A DNA stretch of 64,000 nt from positions 3,631,001 through 3,695,000 of the forward strand of contig NZ_CP015381.1 of assembly GCF_001854245.1 (NCBI RefSeq), written 5' to 3'. Positions 9,027-16,913 of this stretch are shown piece after piece. The translations under genes and the position numbers were made by a program. The stretch's first letter is position 1, and each line of letters starts with the position of its first letter. The DNA comes from Desulfococcus multivorans. GTDB taxonomy: Bacteria; Desulfobacterota; Desulfobacteria; Desulfobacterales; Desulfococcaceae. The notes under the pieces were generated by a model. It did not search any database, had not been told where the DNA came from, and was given only the letters and a program-made list of their open reading frames with translations.

Positions 9027-9883
9027 GGTGTATACTTTCTCCCGGCAGCCGTCCAGGCTGCATCCAGATGTTTCATCGACGGGGCCAGGTGCCGATGGGA
9101 AAAAACCTCCAGGGAGACCACGCCGTCAAAATCCTTGAGAATCGCCATGACGGCGGCGAAATGCTCGGGAGGCATCTCCTCGAGCCCCACGTGGTCCCGG
9201 CCTGCGCCGTCTCTGGTGAATCGGACGCCGTGGAGATGGATGAGACGGATGCGGCGTCGGAAGCGCTTGAAAAACGCGGCAAGATCGACACCGTAAAGGA
9301 TCAGGTGGCCGATGTCCATGCAGACGGAGAGATCAAAGGCCTCCACGAGGGGTGCCGCCCACGCGAAAGGATAGTCAAGGGTCTCGACGGCGAGCAGGTT
9401 TCGCGGAGCGCCGGTCTCGAGGAGACGGCCGATTCCCTGAGCCGCGGCTGCCTGCCAATGCCCGATCCCGTCGGGATCCGTGGCTCCCCCATCGAACGGC
9501 AGATGAAGGGCGTAAGCCGACGGCGAGAGCGGCGCCGTCGCCGAGACGAACCGCCCCAGCACGGCCGAGGCCCGCGCCCGCTCGTCAGGATCCTCGGCGG
9601 CAAGGGAGACGTCCGTGGGCAGGTGAATGTTGTAGCCCACATCCATTTCGGCGGAGAGCCGGGCCAAAGCGTCGATGGTCGCTCCGGCCGGCAGACTGTC
9701 GGCCCGGCGACTCTCGAACATCAACAGCTCGATCTCATCGAGATGAGGCCCCAGCACCTGGACGTTGGGGAGGTAATCGTCCGGGTAGATGAAGGAGGTC
9801 GTGCCCAGCCTGAACGGGTACCGTCCCTTCACGGATAGGGGCGGCGGCGGATAGGCTCCGGACGGATCCGGAAGAGACGTCAT
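9023..9883 (-). CDS. cbiR: Cobamide-remodelling phosphodiesterase CbiR-like
   Basis: A 286-residue TIM-barrel protein of the xylose-isomerase/AP-endonuclease-like fold. Near the N-terminus it has YPFRLGTTSFIYPDDYLPNV and IELLMFES, as in CbiR. Metal-ligand candidates follow the fold: E in LAVETLDYPF, D/H in CMDIGHLILYG, H in LIHLHG and E in VVSLEVFSH. Known: CbiR removes the lower ligand of cobamides, giving cobinamide phosphate products for rebuilding. Its place directly after cbiB, with only 6 bp between, fits this role because CbiB acts in the rebuilding step. The assignment rests on motif memory and context. Confidence 0.75.
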   Translation of the reverse strand: MTSLPDPSGAYPPPPLSVKGRYPFRLGTTSFIYPDDYLPNVQVLGPHLDEIELLMFESRRADSLPAGATIDALARLSAEMDVGYNIHLPTDVSLAAEDPDERARASAVLGRFVSATAPLSPSAYALHLPFDGGATDPDGIGHWQAAAAQGIGRLLETGAPRNLLAVETLDYPFAWAAPLVEAFDLSVCMDIGHLILYGVDLAAFFKRFRRRIRLIHLHGVRFTRDGAGRDHVGLEEMPPEHFAAVMAILKDFDGVVSLEVFSHRHLAPSMKHLDAAWTAAGRKYTP

Positions 9884-9889
9884 GAGCCC

Positions 9890-10855
9890 TCAGCCCCCCA
9901 ATGCCGCAGTGAACATCCCCGCGAACCCGATGACGACAAACCACAAAAACGCCGCCAGTTCCATCAGGTCGCACGCCCGGGGAATATCCCTGGGAACGAC
10001 ATCGGCAAAGCCGCCCCCGATATACGGCTTGTCCACGCGCCTGCCGTGGTAGATGTTGGGCCCTCCCAGCTTCACCTGCAGGGCGCCGGCAAAGGCGGCT
10101 TCCGCATAACCGGCATTGGGGCTGCCGTGGCGTCGCCCCTCCTGAACGGCCCTCCGGAAGGCCCCGATACCGCGGCGGTTCAGGAGCTGGGCCGCCAGGG
10201 CGATGACCGGAACGGCCAGCCGGGCAGGCAAATAGTTGGCGACGTCGTCGATGCGGGCCGAGACCATGCCGAAGGCCCGATACGTGTCGTTTTTATACCC
10301 CACCATGGAATCGAGGGTGTTCACCATCTTGTAGGCCGCCGCCAACGGCACGCCGCCCAGCAGAAAAAAGAAGAGCGGTGAAACGAATCCGTCCACGAGA
10401 TTTTCCGCCGTCGTCTCCACGGCGGCCCTGGCGACCCCGGTCTCGGAAAGCGTCTGGGTCTCCCGGCCCACGATCAGGGAGAGTCTGGAACGGGCCTTCC
10501 GGAGATCCCCGGTTCTGAGAAGGCCGTAGATTTCAAGGGCGGCCGTCGAAAGCCCGCGGGAGGAGATGCAGAAATAGAGCAGAACAATCTCCAGAATCGT
10601 CCGCAGCACGGGGGATACGAGGCCGGCCCCCGCGATCCCGAGTGCGGCGGCAGCCCAGGTCCCCAAAACGAGGAAAAGGGCAAAAAGACCCCCGGACGCT
10701 GCAAGGGGCATCGGGAGCCGTCGAAAGCGCGGCTCCATGAAGGCGACGGCCCGGCCCATGTAGCGCACCGGATGGTGAGCGAACTGGGGATCTCCGATGA
10801 AGAAATCGAGTACAAAAGCGGCGGGCAGCACCAGCAGGCCCATGGATATGGACAT
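9890..10855 (-). CDS. cbiB: Adenosylcobinamide-phosphate synthase
   Basis: A 321-residue membrane protein of the CbiB/CobD family, which joins cobyric acid to an aminopropanol-type linker in the inner membrane. Family signatures are LDFFIGDPQFAHHPVRYMGR at the N-terminus, ETTAENLVDGFVSPLFF, KMVNTLDSMVGYKN and GSPNAGYAEAAFAGAL. Four or five hydrophobic segments are visible and length is normal. ATG 10855 was chosen because AGGAG lies upstream and the conserved N-terminus begins right after it; the longer open frame to 11026 has no homology-like features. It is the first gene of a three-gene operon with cbiR and the methyltransferase. Confidence 0.9.
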   Translation of the reverse strand: MSISMGLLVLPAAFVLDFFIGDPQFAHHPVRYMGRAVAFMEPRFRRLPMPLAASGGLFALFLVLGTWAAAALGIAGAGLVSPVLRTILEIVLLYFCISSRGLSTAALEIYGLLRTGDLRKARSRLSLIVGRETQTLSETGVARAAVETTAENLVDGFVSPLFFFLLGGVPLAAAYKMVNTLDSMVGYKNDTYRAFGMVSARIDDVANYLPARLAVPVIALAAQLLNRRGIGAFRRAVQEGRRHGSPNAGYAEAAFAGALQVKLGGPNIYHGRRVDKPYIGGGFADVVPRDIPRACDLMELAAFLWFVVIGFAGMFTAALGG

Positions 10856-10914
10856 ATCCCCCCATCTCCTTTCTTGAAAACGCGGGACATCACGCCGTAA
10901 CGGCGGCGCAGACG

Positions 10915-11002
10915 ACAACGGGGGAGCCGGAATCCGCGTCTGAAAGCTGCGGCCTTTCCTGACTCCCCCGTCGCAATACCAGATAATGACCTGCGGTGTC
11001 AA
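10915..11002 (-). promoter_or_regulatory. Possible promoter and hairpin leader of cbiB
   Basis: On the minus strand, TTGACA (11002-10997) is followed after 18 bases by the weak -10 TATTGC (10978-10973). A long inverted repeat (CGGGGGAG at 10970-10963 pairing with CTCCCCCG at 10926-10919) covers the presumed leader. It does not contain the conserved cobalamin-riboswitch core (no CCCCCGCAACTG box), so I do not call it a riboswitch. A structured leader or a terminator of the upstream operon are both possible. Confidence 0.35.
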
Positions 11003-11072
11003 TCCGCGGGATTTCCGTGACATCATTTCACGTCACATCGATGCGGACGACACCCTGCATCGTCCCCTGCGG

Positions 11073-12215
11073 TTAAAATCGGAAGCGAACGTCCCCTTTT
11101 ACCGGCATGAGCTCCGAACTCTGCTTGTTGTGATTCTTGCGGCCGTTGGAATGCAATTTCCCTAAAATGCGGTATCGGCCTTTCAAATTGTCCTGAAGCA
11201 GGTTGAAAAGCTCCAGGATGAGTTGGTCGCGCCTCCCGCTGCCGTCCATCAGGTTGATCATGCGCTTTTCAAGATCGTCGAGACGGTTTTCAATCATCTC
11301 GAGCTTCCGTTCGACGGGAAATCGACGATCCGGTGCGGAAGCCCCCCCTCCCTCATCGAATCCGACGTAACCCTCTTCATCATCCTCTTTAACGTTCAGT
11401 GGATTGAAACCGCCGACTTCCCGTTCCCGGATCACCGAATCGACGACGTCACGGCCGATGGTCTCCAGTCCGTCGGCAAAACCATACACCAGCGCAGTGT
11501 CGCACAGGATGTTGATGAGCCTGGGAATCCCCCGCGAATAGGCCCAGACAGCCTCCAGCGCATCCTCCTGAAAGATGTCCCGGCCCTCCACCCCTGCGAT
11601 CTTGAGGCGATACTTGACGTAGTCGACCACCTCCCCGGCGTCGAGGCCGCTGATGTGGTAATGCACCGAAACCCGCTGGGCAAGCTGTTCCAGGGCCTTC
11701 TGCCGCAGCTTGTACCGCAGCTCGGGCTGGCCGACCAGGATCACCTGAAAGAGGTGCTGCTTGTCCAATTCGAAATTGGACAGCATCCGGACCTGCTCCA
11801 GGGCTTCCAGGCTGAGATTCTGGGCTTCGTCAATGATGAGAATAACCCGCTTTCCCAGGGTGTACTGCTCCACCAGAAACTGATAGAACGCCGTCATGAG
11901 CTCTGTTTCGTCCAGCCCCTTGACCTCGATCTCGAAATCCTGGCACAGCATTTTCAGCAGATCGGCGGGTTTTACCAGGGTGTTGTTGACCAGCGCCGTG
12001 GTGATATTCGTCTCGATCTTTTCGAGAAGATAGTTGATCAGGGTCGTTTTGCCGGAGCCGATTTCACCGGTGATGACCACAAAGCCCTTGTTCTCCAGAA
12101 TACCGTATTCGAGATGGGTATACGCGCTCTCGTGGACCTTGCTCATGAAGAGGTAGGCCGGATCGGAAAGAATCTGGAAAGGCTTTTCCTTCAGCCCATA
12201 AAATTTTTCATACAT
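11073..12215 (-). CDS. XrtA/EPS-associated ExeA-like ATPase
   Basis: A 380-residue AAA+ ATPase of the ExeA/GspA type associated with XrtA exopolysaccharide loci. It starts MYEKFYGLKEKPFQILSDP, the family hallmark. The Walker A motif is GEIGSGKTT (residues 50-58) and Walker B is ILIIDEA (125-131). The sensor/arginine region is SRGIPRLINILCD. The C-terminal 100 residues are an acidic, coiled-coil-like tail with VERKLEMIENRLDDLEKRM. It is cytoplasmic and probably powers or regulates polymer assembly with the kinase and chain-length protein encoded just upstream on the same strand, 7 bp away. Confidence 0.85.
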   Translation of the reverse strand: MYEKFYGLKEKPFQILSDPAYLFMSKVHESAYTHLEYGILENKGFVVITGEIGSGKTTLINYLLEKIETNITTALVNNTLVKPADLLKMLCQDFEIEVKGLDETELMTAFYQFLVEQYTLGKRVILIIDEAQNLSLEALEQVRMLSNFELDKQHLFQVILVGQPELRYKLRQKALEQLAQRVSVHYHISGLDAGEVVDYVKYRLKIAGVEGRDIFQEDALEAVWAYSRGIPRLINILCDTALVYGFADGLETIGRDVVDSVIREREVGGFNPLNVKEDDEEGYVGFDEGGGASAPDRRFPVERKLEMIENRLDDLEKRMINLMDGSGRRDQLILELFNLLQDNLKGRYRILGKLHSNGRKNHNKQSSELMPVKGDVRFRF

Positions 12216-12222
12216 AGTGGTT

Positions 12223-13071
12223 TCAGTTCGTCCTCGATTTGTTCAGCACCATGCCGATCATCTCGATATCGGTCAAGAGCTTGAGCGCTTTTCGGAGATC
12301 GTCGCCGGTGGTCTTGTCCTCCTCGACGACGAAAAGAACATTCTTGACGAATTTGGTCAGTTGAAACGGATCCGAACAGGCCAGGACGGCAGGGGCGTCA
12401 AAGATGACGATCCGATCCTTGTACCGCGACCGGATGTCCTTGACAAGCCGTTCCATCTGGGGCGAACCCAGCAACTCCGAGGAATTGTGAAGATAAGTCC
12501 CCCCCGGGAGGATGGTGAGCTTGTCGATGCCGGGGTTGATCAGGGCATCGTTGAGATCGACCTTTCCCTGAAGCACGTCCGCGAGACCCGTCTCGACATC
12601 GACACTGAAAAAATCCTTTGCAAAATCATAGTGATCCTTTGCCGGATTCTTAAGATCGGTGTCGACGATGAGGACCGTCTTGTCCAGTTCCTGGGCGATG
12701 CTGACCCCCAGATTGATGCTCGTGAACGTCTTGCCTTCGCCGGGGTTGGCGCTGGTGATCATGAAATCGTTGGCCCCGAGTTTTTTCAGTTTGTTCAGGA
12801 CCTGAGACCGGAGGGTCTTGATCTGATCGTTGACCTTCTCCTGTGAAAACAAGGCAAATATCTTGTTTTGCCTCAGCTGGTCATGAGATACCGGCCGGAC
12901 CTTCGTATTGGAGTAGTTGACGTTCACCTCACGCCGCGGAACGGAAGGTTCGCCCGGAACGGGAATGGGCGTCACCTCACGTTTTTCAGGGGTGTGAAGC
13001 TGGATGCTCGGATATTCGCTTTTGGCCTTTTCCAAGGCTTTCTTCAATTTGCTCATAGTGTCTGTCGTCAC
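12223..13071 (-). CDS. BY-kinase-like EPS tyrosine kinase / P-loop ATPase
   Basis: A 282-residue ATPase of the Wzc-C/CpsD family. Motifs: Walker A SANPGEGKTFTS (107-118), Walker A' VLIVDTDLK (about 133-141) and Walker B IVIFDAPAVL. The first 80 residues form a linker ending in NDQIKTLRSQVLNKL, the EYRTLRTN-like activator helix of the family. In the family it autophosphorylates on a C-terminal tyrosine cluster to control chain length, but the C-terminus here (DIEMIGMVLNKSRTN) has no tyrosines, which is unusual. Its start overlaps the stop of the chain-length gene by 4 bp, so the two are coupled. Confidence 0.85.
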   Translation of the reverse strand: MTTDTMSKLKKALEKAKSEYPSIQLHTPEKREVTPIPVPGEPSVPRREVNVNYSNTKVRPVSHDQLRQNKIFALFSQEKVNDQIKTLRSQVLNKLKKLGANDFMITSANPGEGKTFTSINLGVSIAQELDKTVLIVDTDLKNPAKDHYDFAKDFFSVDVETGLADVLQGKVDLNDALINPGIDKLTILPGGTYLHNSSELLGSPQMERLVKDIRSRYKDRIVIFDAPAVLACSDPFQLTKFVKNVLFVVEEDKTTGDDLRKALKLLTDIEMIGMVLNKSRTN

Positions 13072-14816
13072 ATATTTTTCGCATTAAGAATCATCGAATC
13101 CCATATCTCCCGAATGGGCACAAATTCGTCAAGGACTTTCGCGCCGATCAGGACAACCGCAAAAACGGCGAAAGCCCATGCCAGTCCCCGAAGCATTCCC
13201 TTGACGCGCTCTTGTCTTGTCTGGACATTGGAGATGACCGTCAGCACGGGAACGCTGACCAGTTCGCTCAACTCCTTGTCGTTTTTGACGGAGTGATCGA
13301 AAAATTCCCGAACCGCCGCGACCCCGAACGCGAAACTCGAGGCCAGGACAAAGCCCAGCAGCATAATGGCGATTCGGTTCGGCTTGTAAGGCTTGGTCGG
13401 CAGGTAGGCCTGGCTTTTGATTTCAAACCGTTGACCATGCTGCCCCTCCTCCATCCCCTGGGCCACCTTCGCGGTCATCAGCTTGTTCATGATTTCATCA
13501 TACTTCTCTTTGGTGATGGTGTAATCCCGGGTCAACTCACCGTACTCTTTTTCAACCATCGGCGCAGTCTCGATCCGCTGCCGATATCTGGCGAGGTCGT
13601 TTCGAACGCTCGCCTTGTCGCTCACGAGGCCGGCGATGGAGGCGTCAATGGAGGCGATCTGGGTCGTCAGGCTGATGTACAGCGGGTTGTCGGGCACCTC
13701 CCGCGCCATTCTGCGGGTATCACCGCTTCTTCTCTGGCCGGCGATGGACCGCTCCAGGATGTCGATCTCCTTTTCCAGCTTGACGACATCCGGATGCCTG
13801 GCGCCATAACGGCTTTTCAGCCCGGCCAGCCGCACTCTCAGGTCGTCGAGCCGCTTGATCTCCTCCCCGCTGACGCCGGACGCCCCGACCTGGCCTTCCA
13901 GTTTCTCGATTTCACGCTTGAGCTTTTTGACGTCCGGATGTTTGTCCGACAGAACCGATTGCAGACTGATCAGCTTGAGACGCAGGGATTTGAGCTGCTC
14001 CGAAGGATTTCTCGCCACATTCTGACCGTCCACCTGAACGGGCATCAACGGATCGACGCTCATCCGCTGGCCCTGAAGGGAGATCTTCTGTTCCTGGAGA
14101 CTGCGAATCTGCATATCGATCTGGTCGAGTTCCCGCTCCAACCGCGCAACCGCATCGAGATTCACCTTGTTGTGCTCGGGCAATTCACCGAAGTGCGCGC
14201 TTTTGAATGCGGTAATCTTCTGTTCGTGTTCCTGGATTCGCGCTTTCAGGGCTTCGGCCTCGGCCATGAGAAAATCGGTGGTGGCGCCGGTGATGCGCTC
14301 CTTGATCCGGGTTTCTTCCTCCAGAAAGAGCCTGCCGAGAACGTTCGTCACCTTCTGGACCGTTTCAGGATCCCGCCCTGCATACGAGAGGAGAAATGCG
14401 ATGGTGACGCTCATGGGCCTGCCGGTTTTCGGATCCATGAAAGCGGTGCTCTCGGGTTCGAGCCCGATGGCTTCCTTCATGGCCCCAATGGCAGCCCCCA
14501 TGCCTTCCGCCTCCCGGATATCCGGATACAGGTCGAATTCCTCGATGATGTCCCGGAGACGATCATTGCTGAGCACCTGCCGCTGAATGACGTTCAGCCG
14601 CTCCTCGGCATAGGATGTGATGGTCGACTGAACCAGGTTCTCCGGAATCTGCCGATCCTCGATCAGGATCGTCGTCTCCCCGCGATAAATGGAAGGCAGC
14701 GCAAGCGCGAGGATGACGAAAGAGATGAAGGTAATCAGGAAAGCGATAATGAACGATCGCCTCCGCCTCCGGATGAAACTTTTGACGTCCTTCCATTCCA
14801 ATTTTTGATCTGCCAT
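13068..14816 (-). CDS. XrtA-type polysaccharide chain-length determinant (Wzc/GNVR)
   Basis: A 582-residue inner-membrane protein. Residues 10-45 hold RRRRRSFIIAFLITFISFVIL, a first membrane helix after a basic patch, followed by a Wzz-type periplasmic start (GETTILIEDRQIPENL). A long coiled-coil region (about 190-420) with repeated KHPDVKKLKREIE and RHPDVVKLEKEI units follows. Near residue 490 is the GNVR-type PTKPYKPNRIAIMLLG segment, and there are two C-terminal membrane helices. Known: this family sets polymer length together with a BY-kinase. ATG 14816 was chosen since the membrane-protein N-terminus starts there; the frame extends upstream without homology features. Confidence 0.9.
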   Translation of the reverse strand: MADQKLEWKDVKSFIRRRRRSFIIAFLITFISFVILALALPSIYRGETTILIEDRQIPENLVQSTITSYAEERLNVIQRQVLSNDRLRDIIEEFDLYPDIREAEGMGAAIGAMKEAIGLEPESTAFMDPKTGRPMSVTIAFLLSYAGRDPETVQKVTNVLGRLFLEEETRIKERITGATTDFLMAEAEALKARIQEHEQKITAFKSAHFGELPEHNKVNLDAVARLERELDQIDMQIRSLQEQKISLQGQRMSVDPLMPVQVDGQNVARNPSEQLKSLRLKLISLQSVLSDKHPDVKKLKREIEKLEGQVGASGVSGEEIKRLDDLRVRLAGLKSRYGARHPDVVKLEKEIDILERSIAGQRRSGDTRRMAREVPDNPLYISLTTQIASIDASIAGLVSDKASVRNDLARYRQRIETAPMVEKEYGELTRDYTITKEKYDEIMNKLMTAKVAQGMEEGQHGQRFEIKSQAYLPTKPYKPNRIAIMLLGFVLASSFAFGVAAVREFFDHSVKNDKELSELVSVPVLTVISNVQTRQERVKGMLRGLAWAFAVFAVVLIGAKVLDEFVPIREIWDSMILNAKNM

Positions 14817-14847
14817 GATTGTTGCCTGCCTTGCCTGTATATATGTA

Positions 14848-16056
14848 TCATAAAGTGTTGGGAAAGCCGAATTCGAACATGACCCAGACGCGATTCCGAT
14901 GCCTGTCCCGATCGTCTTCGAGGGACCTGTCATAATCGATCGTATAGCTGTATGCCAATCGGACGGCGTGATCCTCCGTCATCTGATATCGCAGGGAGGG
15001 AATGACATCCAGAAAGATTTCGACATCGTCGAAGTTGGAATAATTGTCCTCATTCGTCACAAAAAAATTGCCTTTGAAATCAAAATATAATCGTTCGGTG
15101 ATGAATTGGTTCAACCGGCAGAAAAGCCGGGAGACATTGACGGCCCGGCCGTTCGACGCCGTTCCGATGTCATGGCTGAAACCGAGGTCCAGCACGCGGG
15201 TCTCGCCCCGTTTCGTCAACCATATGTTGGCCGTGCCGCCCCAGTCGTCGTCTTCTACATTGCTGTCTTTGAAGCTCTCTTCGGTGTATCGGACGCCGAT
15301 ATCGGTGTAGAGGCTCAGGGTCTCGGTAAACAGATGATGCCAGGCCAACGCCAGGTTGTAGCTGTCGTATTCGCTGATGTCGGAGTCGTTATAGGTATAG
15401 CCCAGCCTCGGCCCGATGCGATCCCTCTGGTTATTGAGCGCCCGGAAGTAAGTCAGATCGACGACATTCCGGTCATAGTCGTTGTTCTCTTCGAGGTCGT
15501 AGTCATTCCTCAGGTACCGGTACTTGACCCCCAGCTCCGAGATTTCCGTCAGCCGATATTGCATGCCCGCCCAGGCCCTGTAGTACTTCCGTTCCGAAAA
15601 AAAAGTTTCGATGCCCGGATCGACGGGAAGCTCATCGAAGTCGACATCCGGCTCCGCCAGATCGACGATCCGCGACTCGGCTGCATAATCCTGAATGTAA
15701 TTGAACCGCCCGTTCACCGTCATTTTCTCGGTCATCCGGTATGTTCCATTCAGATAAACATAATAATCCTCCCTGTCGTAGTCATCATCCGAGAGATATC
15801 TCCTGAAAGAAATGCCGGCCAGGGAGTTCAACGCCAGCGATTCCGTGTTGTAGCCCAGCTCCAGGGCGGGAGCGAGGCTCAGGATAAAATCGTCGGTCCT
15901 GTCGTTTCTGAGAAAAAGGATATTGTCGTTGTACTCCCCCGTGACGCCCAGGCGGGGGGTAAAGCGGATGTCCTGCGCGGATGCCGACAGCGGCATCACA
16001 AGGCTGAACATCAGCACCGCACCGACCCACAACTTCCGTTTGATATCCGTCATCAT
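14848..16056 (-). CDS. Outer-membrane beta-barrel, EPS-associated
   Basis: A 402-residue protein with a signal peptide (LWVGAVLMFSLVMPLSASAQ, cut near residue 28) and an alternating aromatic/charged pattern throughout (YVYLNGTYRMTEKM, YRYLRNDYDLE, RLAYSYTIDYDRS), ending in EFGFPNTL. That is the pattern of an outer-membrane barrel similar to the PEP-CTERM/XrtA-associated outer membrane protein family. It sits between the chain-length determinant and the Wza-like exporter, so it may form the outer-membrane exit for the polymer. Acidic DDDYDRED-like loops may bind cations. The exact family name is not certain from inspection. Confidence 0.75.
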   Translation of the reverse strand: MMTDIKRKLWVGAVLMFSLVMPLSASAQDIRFTPRLGVTGEYNDNILFLRNDRTDDFILSLAPALELGYNTESLALNSLAGISFRRYLSDDDYDREDYYVYLNGTYRMTEKMTVNGRFNYIQDYAAESRIVDLAEPDVDFDELPVDPGIETFFSERKYYRAWAGMQYRLTEISELGVKYRYLRNDYDLEENNDYDRNVVDLTYFRALNNQRDRIGPRLGYTYNDSDISEYDSYNLALAWHHLFTETLSLYTDIGVRYTEESFKDSNVEDDDWGGTANIWLTKRGETRVLDLGFSHDIGTASNGRAVNVSRLFCRLNQFITERLYFDFKGNFFVTNEDNYSNFDDVEIFLDVIPSLRYQMTEDHAVRLAYSYTIDYDRSLEDDRDRHRNRVWVMFEFGFPNTL

Positions 16057-16120
16057 GCCACCTTCATTTCACAACCAGAAATTAGCGATCAGCCACGGCC
16101 GTCCGATGCCGTGATCCCGA

Positions 16121-16148
16121 AAAATCGTCTGCCTGCCGGGGCAGGCAG
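16121..16148 (-). terminator. Rho-independent terminator after Wza-like gene
   Basis: A perfect 9-bp stem, CTGCCTGCC/GGCAGGCAG with a GG loop (16129-16148), lies 20 bp after the stop of the exporter gene. On the minus strand it is followed by ACGATTTTT. It would limit readthrough from the exporter gene into the barrel gene. Confidence 0.65.
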
Positions 16149-16169
16149 GGGTGATTCGGCACGGATACA

Positions 16170-16724
16170 TCACGGCACGACAACGACATCCCCCCGCTGG
16201 AGGGTGATATTCTGATTGAGGTTCTCTCCTTTGAGCACCTCCTTATAGTCAAACGGGAACTTGAGGGTCTTGTCCTTCTGCCGTCTGAGAACGTGAATAC
16301 GGCTTTCAGCCGCAAAGGGATTGAGTCCGCCCGCCATGGAAAGGACCTGCATGACGCTGGTGTCCATTGAAATGGGAAACACCCCGGGGTTGTTGACCTT
16401 TCCGATGACATAGGCCTTCGTGCTGTTGATTTCGAGGAGCATCACCGTCACGACGGCGTCCTGGACATACTCCTTCAGCCGCTGGGTGACGTTTTTCCGG
16501 ATCTCCGTGACGGTCATGTTCCGGACATTGACGTCGCCGATGAGCGGAAATGCAATCATGCCGTCCGGCGGCACCACCACCTGGCGGCTCAGGCTCTCAT
16601 CCTTCCATACCGAAATCTCCAGGACGTCGCCGGGGCCGACGCCGAATCCGGTTTCCAGGGCATAGGCACTTGTCATACAGGTCAGGACCAGAATACCGGC
16701 GATTAACAATCCTTTGATCTTCAT
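16170..16724 (-). CDS. Wza-like polysaccharide export protein
   Basis: A 184-residue secreted exporter. ATG 16724 follows AAAGGAG with ideal spacing. The signal peptide is residues 1-22 (LLIAGILVLTCMTSAYA). Residues 26-75 hold the Poly_export domain (FGVGPGDVLEISVWKDES, VPPDGMIAFPLIGDV). Residues 108-184 hold one SLBB domain (AYVIGKVNNPGVFPI, MAGGLNPFAAESRIHVLR). It is shorter than Wza of E. coli and similar to the one-SLBB exporters of XrtA loci. It is the first gene of the assembly cluster, with a promoter visible just upstream. Confidence 0.9.
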   Translation of the reverse strand: MKIKGLLIAGILVLTCMTSAYALETGFGVGPGDVLEISVWKDESLSRQVVVPPDGMIAFPLIGDVNVRNMTVTEIRKNVTQRLKEYVQDAVVTVMLLEINSTKAYVIGKVNNPGVFPISMDTSVMQVLSMAGGLNPFAAESRIHVLRRQKDKTLKFPFDYKEVLKGENLNQNITLQRGDVVVVP

Positions 16725-16761
16725 GCTGCGCTCCTTTGAAATAATGACATTAATAATAAAG

Positions 16762-16770
16762 ATTATACCA
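16762..16770 (-). promoter_or_regulatory. Extended -10 promoter for EPS assembly genes
   Basis: On the minus strand TGGTATAAT (a consensus TATAAT preceded by TG one base upstream) lies about 38 bp before the ATG of the Wza-like gene, in an AT-rich stretch. No good -35 box is found at 16-18 bp spacing, as is common for extended -10 promoters. Transcription would start near 16755 and give a leader of about 30 nt. Confidence 0.5.
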
Positions 16771-16913
16771 GATACCATTCCATACCGAAATACAATACAA
16801 ATTACAAATGTTTGTTCATTTTTTTCCGCCGGCCGTCCGCGACCGCCGGCAAAATCCGAATTCAAAGAGAATTATTCGGCAATTTGAATACGATCCGCCC
16901 ATGAACAAGACGA

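Noticed and set aside
10861-11045. Cobalamin riboswitch upstream of cbiB
   Set aside because: The conserved core and the L5-L13 kissing-loop pattern were not seen.
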